NCBI RefSeq assembly: GCF_015752285.1
Contig: NZ_JADOUY010000009.1
Location: forward strand, 1-64,000
Origin: Mycetocola_A sp015752285
Lineage (GTDB): Bacteria > Actinomycetota > Actinomycetes > Actinomycetales > Microbacteriaceae
Length of the DNA: 64,000 bases
Direction: 5' to 3'
This document shows, one piece after another, positions 49,926 to 58,296 of the stretch. Positions within the stretch are counted from its first letter, which is position 1. The number at the start of each line of letters is the position of its first letter. The position numbers were made by a program, and so were the translations under genes. The notes under the pieces are model-generated. The model was not told where the DNA came from. It worked only from the letters and a program-made list of their open reading frames with translations, and did no database searches.

Positions 49926-49965
49926 GGGATGTTCTTTCTGTGTGGGAGGGTGGGGTGCTTAGGGC

Positions 49966-50829
49966 TCAGGCGTCGTTTGATAGGGCAGTCAGTTCATCGT
50001 CGTCGAGAACGAGATCCACTGCCTGGATCGAGTCGAGGATGCTCTCTGGTCGGGAGGCGCCGGGGATCGGGATGACGACGGGCGCGAGCGCGAACTCCCA
50101 CGCGAGTGCGACCTGCTGCGGACTCACGCCGTGCGCATCAGCGATCTGCTGGAATACGCCGTGTCGGGCGCCGATCTGCCCCGCATGGGTGATGCCGCCC
50201 AGCGGTGACCATGGCAGGAATGCGATGCCGAGGTTGGCGCAGTGCGCGAGCTCGGTGAAGCTCGAGCGGAACGCCGGCGAGAACTGATTCTGGACGGAAG
50301 ACAGCCTGCCGTCCAGTACCTCGTTCGCCTGATCGATCTGCGCGACGGTGGCGTTGGAAATACCCGCGAGTTGGATGACGCCCTCGTCGAGGAGGTCCCG
50401 GATCGCGCCGATCGAGTCGGCGTAGGGCACGAGGGGGTCGGGACGGTGGAACTGGTAGAGACCGATCGTCTCGACTCCCAGCCGGTGGGCGGAGGCCTTT
50501 GCGGCCTGCTTCAAGTACTCGGGGCGGCCGTCCTGTGTCCAGGAGCCGTCACCGGGGCGCAGATGTCCGCCCTTAGTCGCCACGAGGACATCAGATGTGT
50601 CGCCACCGTAGGCGCGCAGGGCGCGTGCGATGAGGTCCTCGTTGTGGCCGACTTCGCCGGCGTCGCGATGGTACGAATCGGCGGTGTCGATGAGCGTGAT
50701 GCCGGCATCGAGAGCGGCGTGGATCGTCGCGATCGAGCGATTTGCGTCCGGGCGGCCCTCGATCGATATGGGCATGCCGCCGAGTCCGATCGCTGAGACG
50801 GAACGGGGGCCAAGGTTTCGCTGCTGCAT
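49966..50829 (-). CDS. Aldo/keto reductase
   Basis: A 287-residue reductase, middle of three in tandem. Tetrad: Asp and Tyr in LIDTADSYHRDAGEV, Lys in LVATKGGHLRPG, His in LYQFHRPDPLVPY. FLPWSPLGGITHAGQ and VVIPIPGASRPESI complete the cofactor site. The ATG at 50829 begins MQQRNLGPRSVSAIGLGGMP. It is separated from the third reductase by 40 bases and from the first by about 90. The three are not close duplicates, so they probably act on different intermediates of the same pathway. Confidence 0.93.
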   Translation of the reverse strand: MQQRNLGPRSVSAIGLGGMPISIEGRPDANRSIATIHAALDAGITLIDTADSYHRDAGEVGHNEDLIARALRAYGGDTSDVLVATKGGHLRPGDGSWTQDGRPEYLKQAAKASAHRLGVETIGLYQFHRPDPLVPYADSIGAIRDLLDEGVIQLAGISNATVAQIDQANEVLDGRLSSVQNQFSPAFRSSFTELAHCANLGIAFLPWSPLGGITHAGQIGARHGVFQQIADAHGVSPQQVALAWEFALAPVVIPIPGASRPESILDSIQAVDLVLDDDELTALSNDA

Positions 50830-50920
50830 AGTGGGGTCCTTCCTGCTGGGGTTGCGCCTGCGGGGTGAGCGAGGCCCTGCAGCGCCGGGCGGTCACCGCT
50901 TTCCTTCTGAGCAGCGCTCG

Positions 50921-51934
50921 CTAACGCTCGTGCTGCTCTCGCCCGCGAGTACCATAGGGGTAGTCGGCCGCCGTTGGCTCGCTCACCGCGCTCAGCACCG
51001 CGAGGGCGTCCGGCGATAGGGTGCTCCGCACGGCCTTGAGGCTCTCGGCCAACTGTGTCCGGTCACGAGCACCGACGATGACACTGCTGACCCCGGGCTG
51101 ATTCAGGAGCCACGCCAGCGCCACGGAGGCGATCGGGATGCCAGACTCCAGCGAGGTTGCGCGCACGGCATCGAGAATCTTCCACGAGTGTTCGGCAACA
51201 GTTGCCGACTTTGTGCCGGTTGAGTCTGAGGCGAGGTGTCCGAGACGCCCGGTCGGGGGGATGGGCGAGTCTCGGTCATATTTGCCGGTCAGTAGCCCTC
51301 CGCCCAGTGGGCTCCAGGGCAGAATGCCGAGCCCTGAATCCCTCGCAGCTGGGAGGATCTCCCATTCAACCTCCCGGGCCACAAGGCTGTACTGAGGCTG
51401 CATACTTACGGGCGGAGGTCCGCCTTGGAGCAGGGAAGTCATCACTACTTTGGAGATCTGCCACCCGTCGAAGTTTGAGAGTCCGTAGTACTGGATCTTC
51501 CCAGAGTCGGTGGCGCGCTCGAGAGCCGATAGTGTCTCGTCTAGTTCGGTGCGAGGATCCCAGGCATGAAGTTGGAAGAGGTCGATCGTCTCCACCTTTA
51601 GTCTTCGCAGGGAAGCCTCGATCGCTCGGGTCAGATGCCTGCGTGATGCGCCCTTGTCGTTGACATCCGAACTCATTGGGAAGCGCGCTTTTGTGGCGAT
51701 AATCATTCGATCAGCCAGTGCTCCACGATGGCTGCGCAGCCACGACCCTATGATCTCCTCACTGACCCCCGAACTGTAGGCGTTTGCGGTGTCGATGAAG
51801 TTCCCGCCGGCCTCCACGAACGAGTCCATCATTGAATGCGCCTCCCGCTCAGTTGTCTCGGCGCCAAAGGTCATGGTCCCGAGGCACATCTCGCTGACGA
51901 AAAGCCCGGATCGACCAAGCCGTCGGTGCTGCAT
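50921..51934 (-). CDS. Aldo/keto reductase
   Basis: A 337-residue reductase of the Tas/YajO-like group. The ATG at 51934 (MQHRRLGRSGLFVSEMCLGT) is preferred to a GTG nine bases upstream. Tetrad: NFIDTANAYSSGVSEEIIG (Asp, Tyr), IATKARFPMSSD (Lys), LFQLHAWDPRTEL (His). Then NFDGWQISKVV and ILPWSPLGGGLLTGKYDRD. Second gene of the minus-strand operon, 31 bases after the class II aldolase gene. Possible substrates are aldehydes or ketoses released by the aldolase. Confidence 0.93.
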   Translation of the reverse strand: MQHRRLGRSGLFVSEMCLGTMTFGAETTEREAHSMMDSFVEAGGNFIDTANAYSSGVSEEIIGSWLRSHRGALADRMIIATKARFPMSSDVNDKGASRRHLTRAIEASLRRLKVETIDLFQLHAWDPRTELDETLSALERATDSGKIQYYGLSNFDGWQISKVVMTSLLQGGPPPVSMQPQYSLVAREVEWEILPAARDSGLGILPWSPLGGGLLTGKYDRDSPIPPTGRLGHLASDSTGTKSATVAEHSWKILDAVRATSLESGIPIASVALAWLLNQPGVSSVIVGARDRTQLAESLKAVRSTLSPDALAVLSAVSEPTAADYPYGTRGREQHER

Positions 51935-51965
51935 ATATCTCACTCGCTCTCGGAGCTGGGGCTGG

Positions 51966-52727
51966 TCACAGCCGCGCCCTCAGAAGTTCGGCGCGCCTTG
52001 CAACTTCATCCTCACGAGAGTCGATCCGTTCCGCAGCATGGTCCGACAGGTAAGCGGGACCGCCAGCAGCGAGTGTCCCGAGCGTGACTCGGGCGACCTT
52101 GCGAGCCATCACGGTGATATTGAACGCCTCATTCGCGCTTTGTCCGAGTGCGAACATCCCGTGGTTCTGTAGGTAGATTACTTTGGGATTGGTGCGATGT
52201 GTTGCGACATGATCCTTAATGAGTTGGCGAGCAATCCTGGCCAATGGGAGGCCAGGGTCGGCATATGGCACCAAAAGCTGATGGCTGCCGAGCACCACCA
52301 CTTGATCGGGAAACAGTGTCCCGTCGACAAGGGCGGTCGGCTGGACTGAGCACAAGAGGGCATTCACGTCGACGGGGTGGGTGTGGGCGACAAAGCGTAC
52401 GTTGTCAAGTTGCTGACAGACCAGGTGCAAGAGGGTTTCCACTGAAGGCATCGGAGCGTCAGGCTTCATCTTCGCCTCCGCAAGAGCTGCCGCCACGGTC
52501 GCGTCATCGGCGCTCGCGTCGTCGAGCAGCGCGAGAAGGGGGTCCATGCTCAGCTCGACCATGTCGCGTTCGTCCGCGTTGGCCATGCTGCGACCTGAAG
52601 CCTTGACGGCGAACGTCGACTCACCCGTCCGTTCCGACACGTTGCCCTCCGCGAGCACCACGAGATCGAGAGAACTATCTCCGAGGGCGCGCGCGAGTTC
52701 AACGAGTGCAGGGTATTTTGGTGGCAT
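51966..52727 (-). CDS. Class II aldolase/adducin-family protein
   Basis: A 253-residue zinc-dependent aldolase of the L-fuculose-/L-ribulose-phosphate type. The ATG at 52727 has GGAGG six bases upstream; sequence before it overlaps the promoter and operator. Features: LAEGNVSERTG (phosphate/oxyanion loop), FAVKASGRSMAN, the metal HTHPVDVNALLCS (His pair) and IYLQNHGMFALGQ with the third His. First gene of the minus-strand operon, controlled by the DeoR site at 52750-52767. It probably cleaves or epimerises a sugar (phosphate) upstream of the three reductases. Confidence 0.92.
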   Translation of the reverse strand: MPPKYPALVELARALGDSSLDLVVLAEGNVSERTGESTFAVKASGRSMANADERDMVELSMDPLLALLDDASADDATVAAALAEAKMKPDAPMPSVETLLHLVCQQLDNVRFVAHTHPVDVNALLCSVQPTALVDGTLFPDQVVVLGSHQLLVPYADPGLPLARIARQLIKDHVATHRTNPKVIYLQNHGMFALGQSANEAFNITVMARKVARVTLGTLAAGGPAYLSDHAAERIDSREDEVARRAELLRARL

Positions 52728-52749
52728 GAGTGCCTCCGCGCTAGAAGAA

Positions 52750-52767
52750 GATAACTTCTGTGAAAAG
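52750..52767 (-). promoter_or_regulatory. DeoR operator, left copy
   Basis: Minus strand CTTTTCACAGAAGTTATC, 23 bases upstream of the aldolase ATG. It matches TTTTTCACAGGAGATAAC at 53661-53678 upstream of the plus-strand operon (14 of 18 identical). Two near-identical sites on both sides of the DeoR gene mark it as the regulator of both operons. Confidence 0.7.
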
Positions 52768-52875
52768 TAGCATTCAATCGCAGATTGGGCAATCGACTTA
52801 TGTGCGTGAGGAAATGAACCGGAGTGAGCTGTAGGCTGCCTGACGACGGCAGCGCGAAGCATGGAGGCCATGAAA

Positions 52876-53628
52876 ATGACTGCGACATTGTCGGTTGAAG
52901 TACGTCGAAAAGAGTTGACTGCACTGCTCAGCGATATGGGTTTTCTCACCTATGAACACGCATCGGAACTGCTCGAGGTGCATCCGATGACGATCAGGCG
53001 TGACCTTCTCGTGCTCGAGAGCGACGGAGTCGCGCGTCGAGTGCGTGGCGGGGTGATGTTCGTCGGCCCCGAGGACTTCCGACAGCGTCAAGGCAGGAAT
53101 CTCCAAGCGAAGAGGAGAATTGCCCAAAAACTACTGCCGCTGATGCGGGAGTCCACATCGATCGCAATAGACGGTTCCACCACCATTTTTCAGTTCGCAG
53201 AAATACTGCGAGATGTCGAGCGTCTATTCGTGGTGACAAATGGCCTCGCCGCTTTTGAAGAAATCAAGGGCCGTCGGGGAATCCGGGCATTCCTGTCGGG
53301 AGGCGAGTCGGAGGAGCAGAACGTCAGCCTGGTGGGGCCTATCGCTGTGGCGGCGATCCAAGGCTTCGCCTACGACACGTGCTTCATGTCAGCGATGAGC
53401 CTCGATATCGTGGGCGGCTCGAGTGAATCCACGGTCGCCGAAGTCGAGATCAAGAGAGCGATGGCCGGCGCATCTAGAAAGGTCGTGCTAGCGGTGGACT
53501 CGACGAAGGTTGGTGCGAAAGCGATGGTTAGAGCGCTGCCGCTCTCGTCAATAGACGTGATCGTGACCGAGCTTGATCCTGATGATCCTCGACTCACGGA
53601 ACTTCGTGCCCACGCGGAAGTGTTGTAA
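52876..53628 (+). CDS. DeoR-family sugar operon repressor
   Basis: A 250-residue repressor. The ATG at 52876 is chosen because GGAGG lies eight bases upstream; earlier ATGs at 52861 and 52870 have poorer spacing. It has an N-terminal HTH (RRKELTALLSDMGFLTYEHA; LEVHPMTIRRDLLVLESDGV) and a DeoRC sugar-phosphate sensor domain (SIAIDGSTTIFQFAE, VVTNGLAAFEEI, YDTCFMSAMSLDI, KVVLAVDSTKVG). It is divergent from the aldolase operon and directly upstream of the plus-strand rhamnose-type operon. The inducer is probably a sugar phosphate. Confidence 0.93.
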   Translation: MTATLSVEVRRKELTALLSDMGFLTYEHASELLEVHPMTIRRDLLVLESDGVARRVRGGVMFVGPEDFRQRQGRNLQAKRRIAQKLLPLMRESTSIAIDGSTTIFQFAEILRDVERLFVVTNGLAAFEEIKGRRGIRAFLSGGESEEQNVSLVGPIAVAAIQGFAYDTCFMSAMSLDIVGGSSESTVAEVEIKRAMAGASRKVVLAVDSTKVGAKAMVRALPLSSIDVIVTELDPDDPRLTELRAHAEVL

Positions 53629-53660
53629 CGGAGACTTGTCAATCCGGTCATAATCCGTTA

Positions 53661-53678
53661 TTTTTCACAGGAGATAAC
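53661..53678 (+). promoter_or_regulatory. DeoR operator, right copy
   Basis: TTTTTCACAGGAGATAAC, lying in GTTAT...ATAAC inverted context, 46 bases upstream of the epimerase ATG. Sister site at 52750-52767. Confidence 0.7.
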
Positions 53679-53724
53679 AAAGAAGTGCAGGTTGCCCTGC
53701 GCGAAACATAACGGAAGGACAAGA

Positions 53725-54615
53725 ATGTCTCGAGTCGCGGTGACCGGAGCAAGTGGCGGACTGGGCAGGTTCTGCGTGGAGGCGCTGCTCGATGCAGGAT
53801 GGGATGTCGTCGCCATCGATCGAGTGCGTGGTCACGAATCCCGCGCCCATTATGTCGACATCGATGTCACCGACTTCGGCCAAACCCTTGAGGCTCTCAG
53901 CGGTGTCGACGGGCTCTACGATGGCGTTGACGCAATCGTGCACCTCGCGGCCATTCCCGCGCCGGGGATCACGACCAGTAGCCGTACCTTCCAGAACAAC
54001 ATCGTGGCGACCCATAACGTGTTCCTCGCCGCCAAGGTTCTCGGCATTGATCGCGTCGTGTTCGCCTCGAGCGAGACCGTGCTGGGCCTCCCTTTCACCA
54101 CCCCTCCGCTCGGAATCCCGGTGACGGAGGAGTTCGCGCCCCGCCCTGAGTCGACGTATGGGATGGTGAAGGTCCTCGAAGAGACTATGGCGACGATATT
54201 CTGCCAATGGAATCCAGCACTGACGATGACGGCCCTGCGCTTGTCCAATGTCATCAATCCCGATTGGTACCCCGAGTTTCCTAGCTATGACGCCGACCCT
54301 CAGCTGCGTCGATGGAACCTCTGGGGCTATGTTGACGCGCGAGACGCAGCCTCTGCTGTGGTCCTTGCGCTCGGTCGATCAGATCGCGGATTCGACGTGT
54401 TCATCGTGGCAGCGTCTGACACGGTCATGAGCCGACCCAACTCCGAGCTCATTGCCGCGGAGTTCTCGGAGACCCCCGTCGCCGAGGGGCTCGGCGACCA
54501 CGACACGCTCCTCTCGATTGACAAAGCACGCCGAGTTCTCAACTACCGGCCTCAGTATTCGTGGAGAGACCTTGAGAGCGAAGCCACCGACACGGAAAAA
54601 GAGGGATCGGAATGA
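53725..54615 (+). CDS. NAD-dependent epimerase/dehydratase family protein
   Basis: A 296-residue extended SDR. The ATG at 53725 follows GGAAGGA and starts directly with the Rossmann motif VAVTGASGGLGRF. Further motifs: VHLAAIPAPGITT, catalytic region SSETVLG and YGMVKVLEE (Tyr-x-x-x-Lys), ALRLSNVINPD. First gene of the long plus-strand operon and coupled to the next (ATGA overlap). Relatives act as sugar-nucleotide epimerases or as uronate/aldose dehydrogenases; here a free-sugar dehydrogenase role fits the setting, but the substrate is not shown. Confidence 0.9.
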   Translation: MSRVAVTGASGGLGRFCVEALLDAGWDVVAIDRVRGHESRAHYVDIDVTDFGQTLEALSGVDGLYDGVDAIVHLAAIPAPGITTSSRTFQNNIVATHNVFLAAKVLGIDRVVFASSETVLGLPFTTPPLGIPVTEEFAPRPESTYGMVKVLEETMATIFCQWNPALTMTALRLSNVINPDWYPEFPSYDADPQLRRWNLWGYVDARDAASAVVLALGRSDRGFDVFIVAASDTVMSRPNSELIAAEFSETPVAEGLGDHDTLLSIDKARRVLNYRPQYSWRDLESEATDTEKEGSE

Positions 54616-56744
54616 GTGACTCTGAGCTGCCTGCGGACTACGACGAACGAGTTTACGCAGGAGTGCTGGGCAAAATCATTGGGGTCTATCTCGGACGCCC
54701 AGTGGAGGGCTGGCTCAACGAAAGAATCGAGCGCGAGCTCGGTGACATCGACTACTACGTCCATGATCGTGTCGGAGTGCCGCTCATCGTTGTTGATGAC
54801 GACATCTCGGGAACGTTCGCCTTCCTTGAGGCGCTGCCCGACAACGGGAACACACTGGCACTCACATCGGCGATGGTGGGCGAAACGTGGATGAACTGTC
54901 TCGTAGAGGAGAAGAACATCCTCTGGTGGGGCGGCATGGGCAACTCGACCGAACACACCGCCTTCCTCCGGCTGAAAGATGGAGTCCCGGCACCACTGAG
55001 CGGATCGATTGAACTAAACGGCCCCGTCGTGGCGGAGCAGATCGGTGCACAGATCTTCATCGACGGCTGGGCGATGGTGCTGCCCGGCCAGCCGGACAAA
55101 GCCGCCGAACTCGCCGCCCAGGCGGCACGCGTGAGCCACGACGGCGAAGCTGTCATCGCGGCCCAAGCACTCGCCGCTATGGAAGCTCAGGCGTTCCTCA
55201 CGGCGGACATCGGCGAGCTTCTCGAAACTGCGCTCGCAGTTATCCCCGAAGATTCCACGATCGCTCAGTTGATCCGAGACATTCGCGAGTGGCACGCGGC
55301 TGAGCCGGATTGGAGGCGCGGATTCGCACTTCTCGAAGAGAAGTACGGCTACCACACCTACGGCGGAAACGTTCACGTGGTTCCGAATCACGGCCTCATC
55401 ATCCTTGCGCTCTTGTACGGAGCCGGGTCCTGGGACACCTCGATGATGATCGTGAACACAGCTGGCTGGGATACGGACTGCAACTCAGGCAATCTCGGAT
55501 GCCTGCTGGGGATCATGCTCGGTCTCGGCGCCTTCGCCAGCGCCCGCGACTGGCGCGGCCCAATTGCTGATCGGATGTTCGTGCCCACAGCCGAGGGTGG
55601 TCGCTGCGTCACCGACGCGGTAAGGGAGGCTGTCATCGTCGCCAACATCGGCCGCGCGATGGCGGGTCAATCTGCCTGGCATCCGAAGGGTGGGGCACGG
55701 TTCCACTTCAGCTTCCCTGGGGCCGTCCAGGGGTTCGAGATCCGACGCGGTACAGGAGAACTACGCAATGTGGCCGACGAGGACTCTGAACTGTCCCGGA
55801 TGCTGCGCCTCTCGTTCTCTCCGGAGGGAGGTGAGATGATCGTCACCACGCCCACCTTCATTCCCCCTGAGCTCTTGAGTCAGCCCGGGTATGGACTCAT
55901 TGCCTCACCGACGCTCTACTCCGGTCAGGCGATCACGGCATCCCTCGTGGCACCGTCGACTAATCCTGTTTCCGTTCGTGCCAAGATCGTGATCGCGCGA
56001 TACGGACCGGACGACGAGCTTGTCATGGTCGAGGGTCCGAGCGTGTCGATCGAACCGGGCCGCACGGTGTCGTCGAGTTGGGTGGTGCCCGGATCAGGGA
56101 GCGAGCCGATCGCCTATGTCGGTGTCGCGATTAACGCGGACCGGCCGGCGGAGCTCGACGTGGACTCCCTGGGGTGGAGCGGTGATCCGCTGATCGAACT
56201 CACGCGCCCGTCGCCTGCGGCGAGTGTCTGGCGACGCGCGTGGGTCAGTTCGATGGATGAATTCACCGAGGGATGGGGTCCCGGCTGGCCAGAGCCGATG
56301 CGCCTCATTCAGAACACGGGTCGGGGTTACATTTCGCAGGGCACTCGCGAGTGGACCGACATTGAGGTCACTGCCACACTCACCCCGCACCTTGCCCGCT
56401 CGACCGGTCTTGCGGTTCGGTACCAGGGACTTCGGCGACACTACTTGTTGCGGTGGGCAGATGACGGCACCGTGAGCCTCATCCGTGTCAAGAACGGCGA
56501 AACGGTACTTGGTACAGCATCGCTTCCGTGGAAGCTGTACGAGTCTCAGACCTTGGGGGTTCGCGCTGCCGGATCCATGATCACCGCGACTGCGGGCGAC
56601 CGGGTACTGCTCTCCATCGACGACGTCGGTGGGGGTCTCGATAACGGCGGTGTAGCAGTGATGTGCGAGGAGGGACGAATCGGACTGGACAGTGTTCGAG
56701 TTGTCGGCGGGCCGTACCTCATCGGCGCAGAATCACAACCGTAG
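54612..56744 (+). CDS. ADP-ribosylglycohydrolase-fold protein with large C-terminal beta domains
   Basis: A 710-residue protein. Residues 15-350 are an ARH-type domain: LGKIIGVYLGRPVEGWL, the first metal cluster VVDDDISGTF (D62-D64) and the second GWDTDCNSGNLGCLLG (D287, D289), with the dinuclear Mg ligands intact. Residues ~360-560 form a beta-rich domain and ~565-705 a concanavalin/laminin-G-like sandwich (TGLAVRYQGLRRHYLLRWAD). No signal peptide. Known ARH enzymes cleave ADP-ribose bonds, but in a rhamnose/sugar operon, next to kinase and aldolase genes, a glycosidase or nucleosidase role is more likely. Coupled to both neighbours. An unusual fusion. Confidence 0.85.
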   Translation: MSDSELPADYDERVYAGVLGKIIGVYLGRPVEGWLNERIERELGDIDYYVHDRVGVPLIVVDDDISGTFAFLEALPDNGNTLALTSAMVGETWMNCLVEEKNILWWGGMGNSTEHTAFLRLKDGVPAPLSGSIELNGPVVAEQIGAQIFIDGWAMVLPGQPDKAAELAAQAARVSHDGEAVIAAQALAAMEAQAFLTADIGELLETALAVIPEDSTIAQLIRDIREWHAAEPDWRRGFALLEEKYGYHTYGGNVHVVPNHGLIILALLYGAGSWDTSMMIVNTAGWDTDCNSGNLGCLLGIMLGLGAFASARDWRGPIADRMFVPTAEGGRCVTDAVREAVIVANIGRAMAGQSAWHPKGGARFHFSFPGAVQGFEIRRGTGELRNVADEDSELSRMLRLSFSPEGGEMIVTTPTFIPPELLSQPGYGLIASPTLYSGQAITASLVAPSTNPVSVRAKIVIARYGPDDELVMVEGPSVSIEPGRTVSSSWVVPGSGSEPIAYVGVAINADRPAELDVDSLGWSGDPLIELTRPSPAASVWRRAWVSSMDEFTEGWGPGWPEPMRLIQNTGRGYISQGTREWTDIEVTATLTPHLARSTGLAVRYQGLRRHYLLRWADDGTVSLIRVKNGETVLGTASLPWKLYESQTLGVRAAGSMITATAGDRVLLSIDDVGGGLDNGGVAVMCEEGRIGLDSVRVVGGPYLIGAESQP

Positions 56745-56773
56745 AAGACCGGCGGCGGCGAGGTGCTGGATCC

Positions 56774-58189
56774 ATGAGAGTCGCATACGGGGCGGTGGAT
56801 CTTGGGGCGGGTTCGGGTCGCGTCATCCGAGTGGAGTTTTCTCCACAGTCGATCTCGACAACCGAGTGCCGACGGTTCGCCAACGAGCCCATCACCACTG
56901 CCACCGGGCTCCGCTGGAACTCGCACGTCCTGGTCAACGAAGTCAGGGTTGGCTTGCGGCATCTGGCAGCCGTCGATCCCGAGGTGAGGAGCGTGGGAAT
57001 CGACACGTGGGGGGCAGACTACGGTCTGCTGAGCGATGGCGAGCTGCTCGAGCTTCCTTTCTGCTACCGCGACCCGAGGACGGTCGAGGCACAGGCCGAG
57101 GTTCATGCGGCCATCACCCCGGCAGACCTCTATGCACGCAACGGCCTCCAAGCACTTCCCTTCAACACCGTCTACCAATTGGTCGCGGATCGTCAGTCCG
57201 GTCTGCTCGAGAGGGCGGATCGTCTCCTCTTTACTCCGGATCTCATTGGATACTGGCTGACCGGCCAGATCGGCACCGAGCGCACCATCGCATCAACGAG
57301 CGGCCTGCTCGACGCGAACAGTGGGGAGTGGAGTTCTTCGATTATCGGCGAGATCGGCCTCCCACCGGAAATACTCCCGCCGCTCAAGAGCGCTGGCGAT
57401 GAACTCGGCCTGCTTGATCCGTCAGCGGGAGCGTTCACCCGCCAAACGCCTGTGCGGATGGTCGCGTCGCATGACACCGCTTCGGCGGTGGTCGCGACGC
57501 CCCTGCGGGAGACCGGGTCGGTCTACATCTCATGCGGCACGTGGGCACTGACCGGTACCGAACTCGAGCGGCCCGTGCTGACCGAGGAGGCACGGAAGGC
57601 GGGGTTCACGAACGAGCGTGGAGTGGACGATCGCGTGCGGTTTCAGACCAATGTGATGGGACTCGGAATCCTCACGGCGGTGCTGCGCGATTGGAGTTCG
57701 GAGGGGCAGCACGTTTCGATTGAGGACGCGCTTGCGATGGCACAGGCAGTCACACTGCCAGCGGCGGCGGTCTTCGACGTCGAAGACCCCATCTTCCTCC
57801 GCGTCGGCGGGGAGCGTCGCGCCATTCAAGAGTGGTTGACCAGCCGAGGTCGACCCGCCCCTCACGGCCTTGCTGCCCTCGTGCGGTGTGTGCTCGAGAG
57901 CCTCGCTGAGTCGTTCGCCCGGAGCGTCCGTTCGCTTGCGGACCTTTGCGGAATCCAGCCCACAACGATCCATCTCGTCGGCGGCGGCGCGCGCAACAGG
58001 CTCCTCTGCCAACTGACAGCCGATCGGGCAGGACTCCCGGTATTGGCGGGACCGGTCGAGGCCGCGGCGATCGGGAACGCAATCCTGCAATACCGCTTAG
58101 ACCGCGGAGAGCACGACTCGCTCCCTGCCCTTCGTCAGCGGGTCGAATCCTCATCCCCCCCGACTCTGTACCGGCCATCCCCTGGCTAG
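56774..58189 (+). CDS. rhaB: Rhamnulokinase
   Basis: A 471-residue FGGY kinase phosphorylating L-rhamnulose. The ATG at 56774 has GAGGTG eight bases upstream; the long open frame before it overlaps the previous gene. Motifs: YGAVDLGAGSGRVIRVEF (phosphate loop), GIDTWGADYGLL, LPFNTVYQL, STSGLLDANSGEW, YISCGTWALTGTELE and the FGGY signature HLVGGGARNRLLCQLTADRA. These are closer to RhaB than to xylulo- or glycerol kinases. It follows the ADP-ribosylglycohydrolase-like gene by 29 bases. A remnant of another rhaB lies after the aldolase gene at 60356. Confidence 0.93.
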   Translation: MRVAYGAVDLGAGSGRVIRVEFSPQSISTTECRRFANEPITTATGLRWNSHVLVNEVRVGLRHLAAVDPEVRSVGIDTWGADYGLLSDGELLELPFCYRDPRTVEAQAEVHAAITPADLYARNGLQALPFNTVYQLVADRQSGLLERADRLLFTPDLIGYWLTGQIGTERTIASTSGLLDANSGEWSSSIIGEIGLPPEILPPLKSAGDELGLLDPSAGAFTRQTPVRMVASHDTASAVVATPLRETGSVYISCGTWALTGTELERPVLTEEARKAGFTNERGVDDRVRFQTNVMGLGILTAVLRDWSSEGQHVSIEDALAMAQAVTLPAAAVFDVEDPIFLRVGGERRAIQEWLTSRGRPAPHGLAALVRCVLESLAESFARSVRSLADLCGIQPTTIHLVGGGARNRLLCQLTADRAGLPVLAGPVEAAAIGNAILQYRLDRGEHDSLPALRQRVESSSPPTLYRPSPG

Positions 58190-58210
58190 AGAAGCGGGAA
58201 GATGTGACCA

Positions 58211-58240
58211 TTGCAGTTGAATGTTAACTTATGCGATAAT
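58211..58240 (+). promoter_or_regulatory. Possible internal promoter before the aldolase gene
   Basis: TTGCAG (58211-58216), 18-base spacer, GATAAT (58235-58240), in the 107-base gap between rhaB and the bifunctional aldolase gene. The AT-rich stretch contrasts with the GC-rich surroundings. A separate promoter for the aldolase part of the operon is plausible. Confidence 0.4.
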
Positions 58241-58296
58241 TCACCCAACGTGTCATATACTTACGTTCGTCGCCAAGTACAGTTAGGAGAGCCGGA

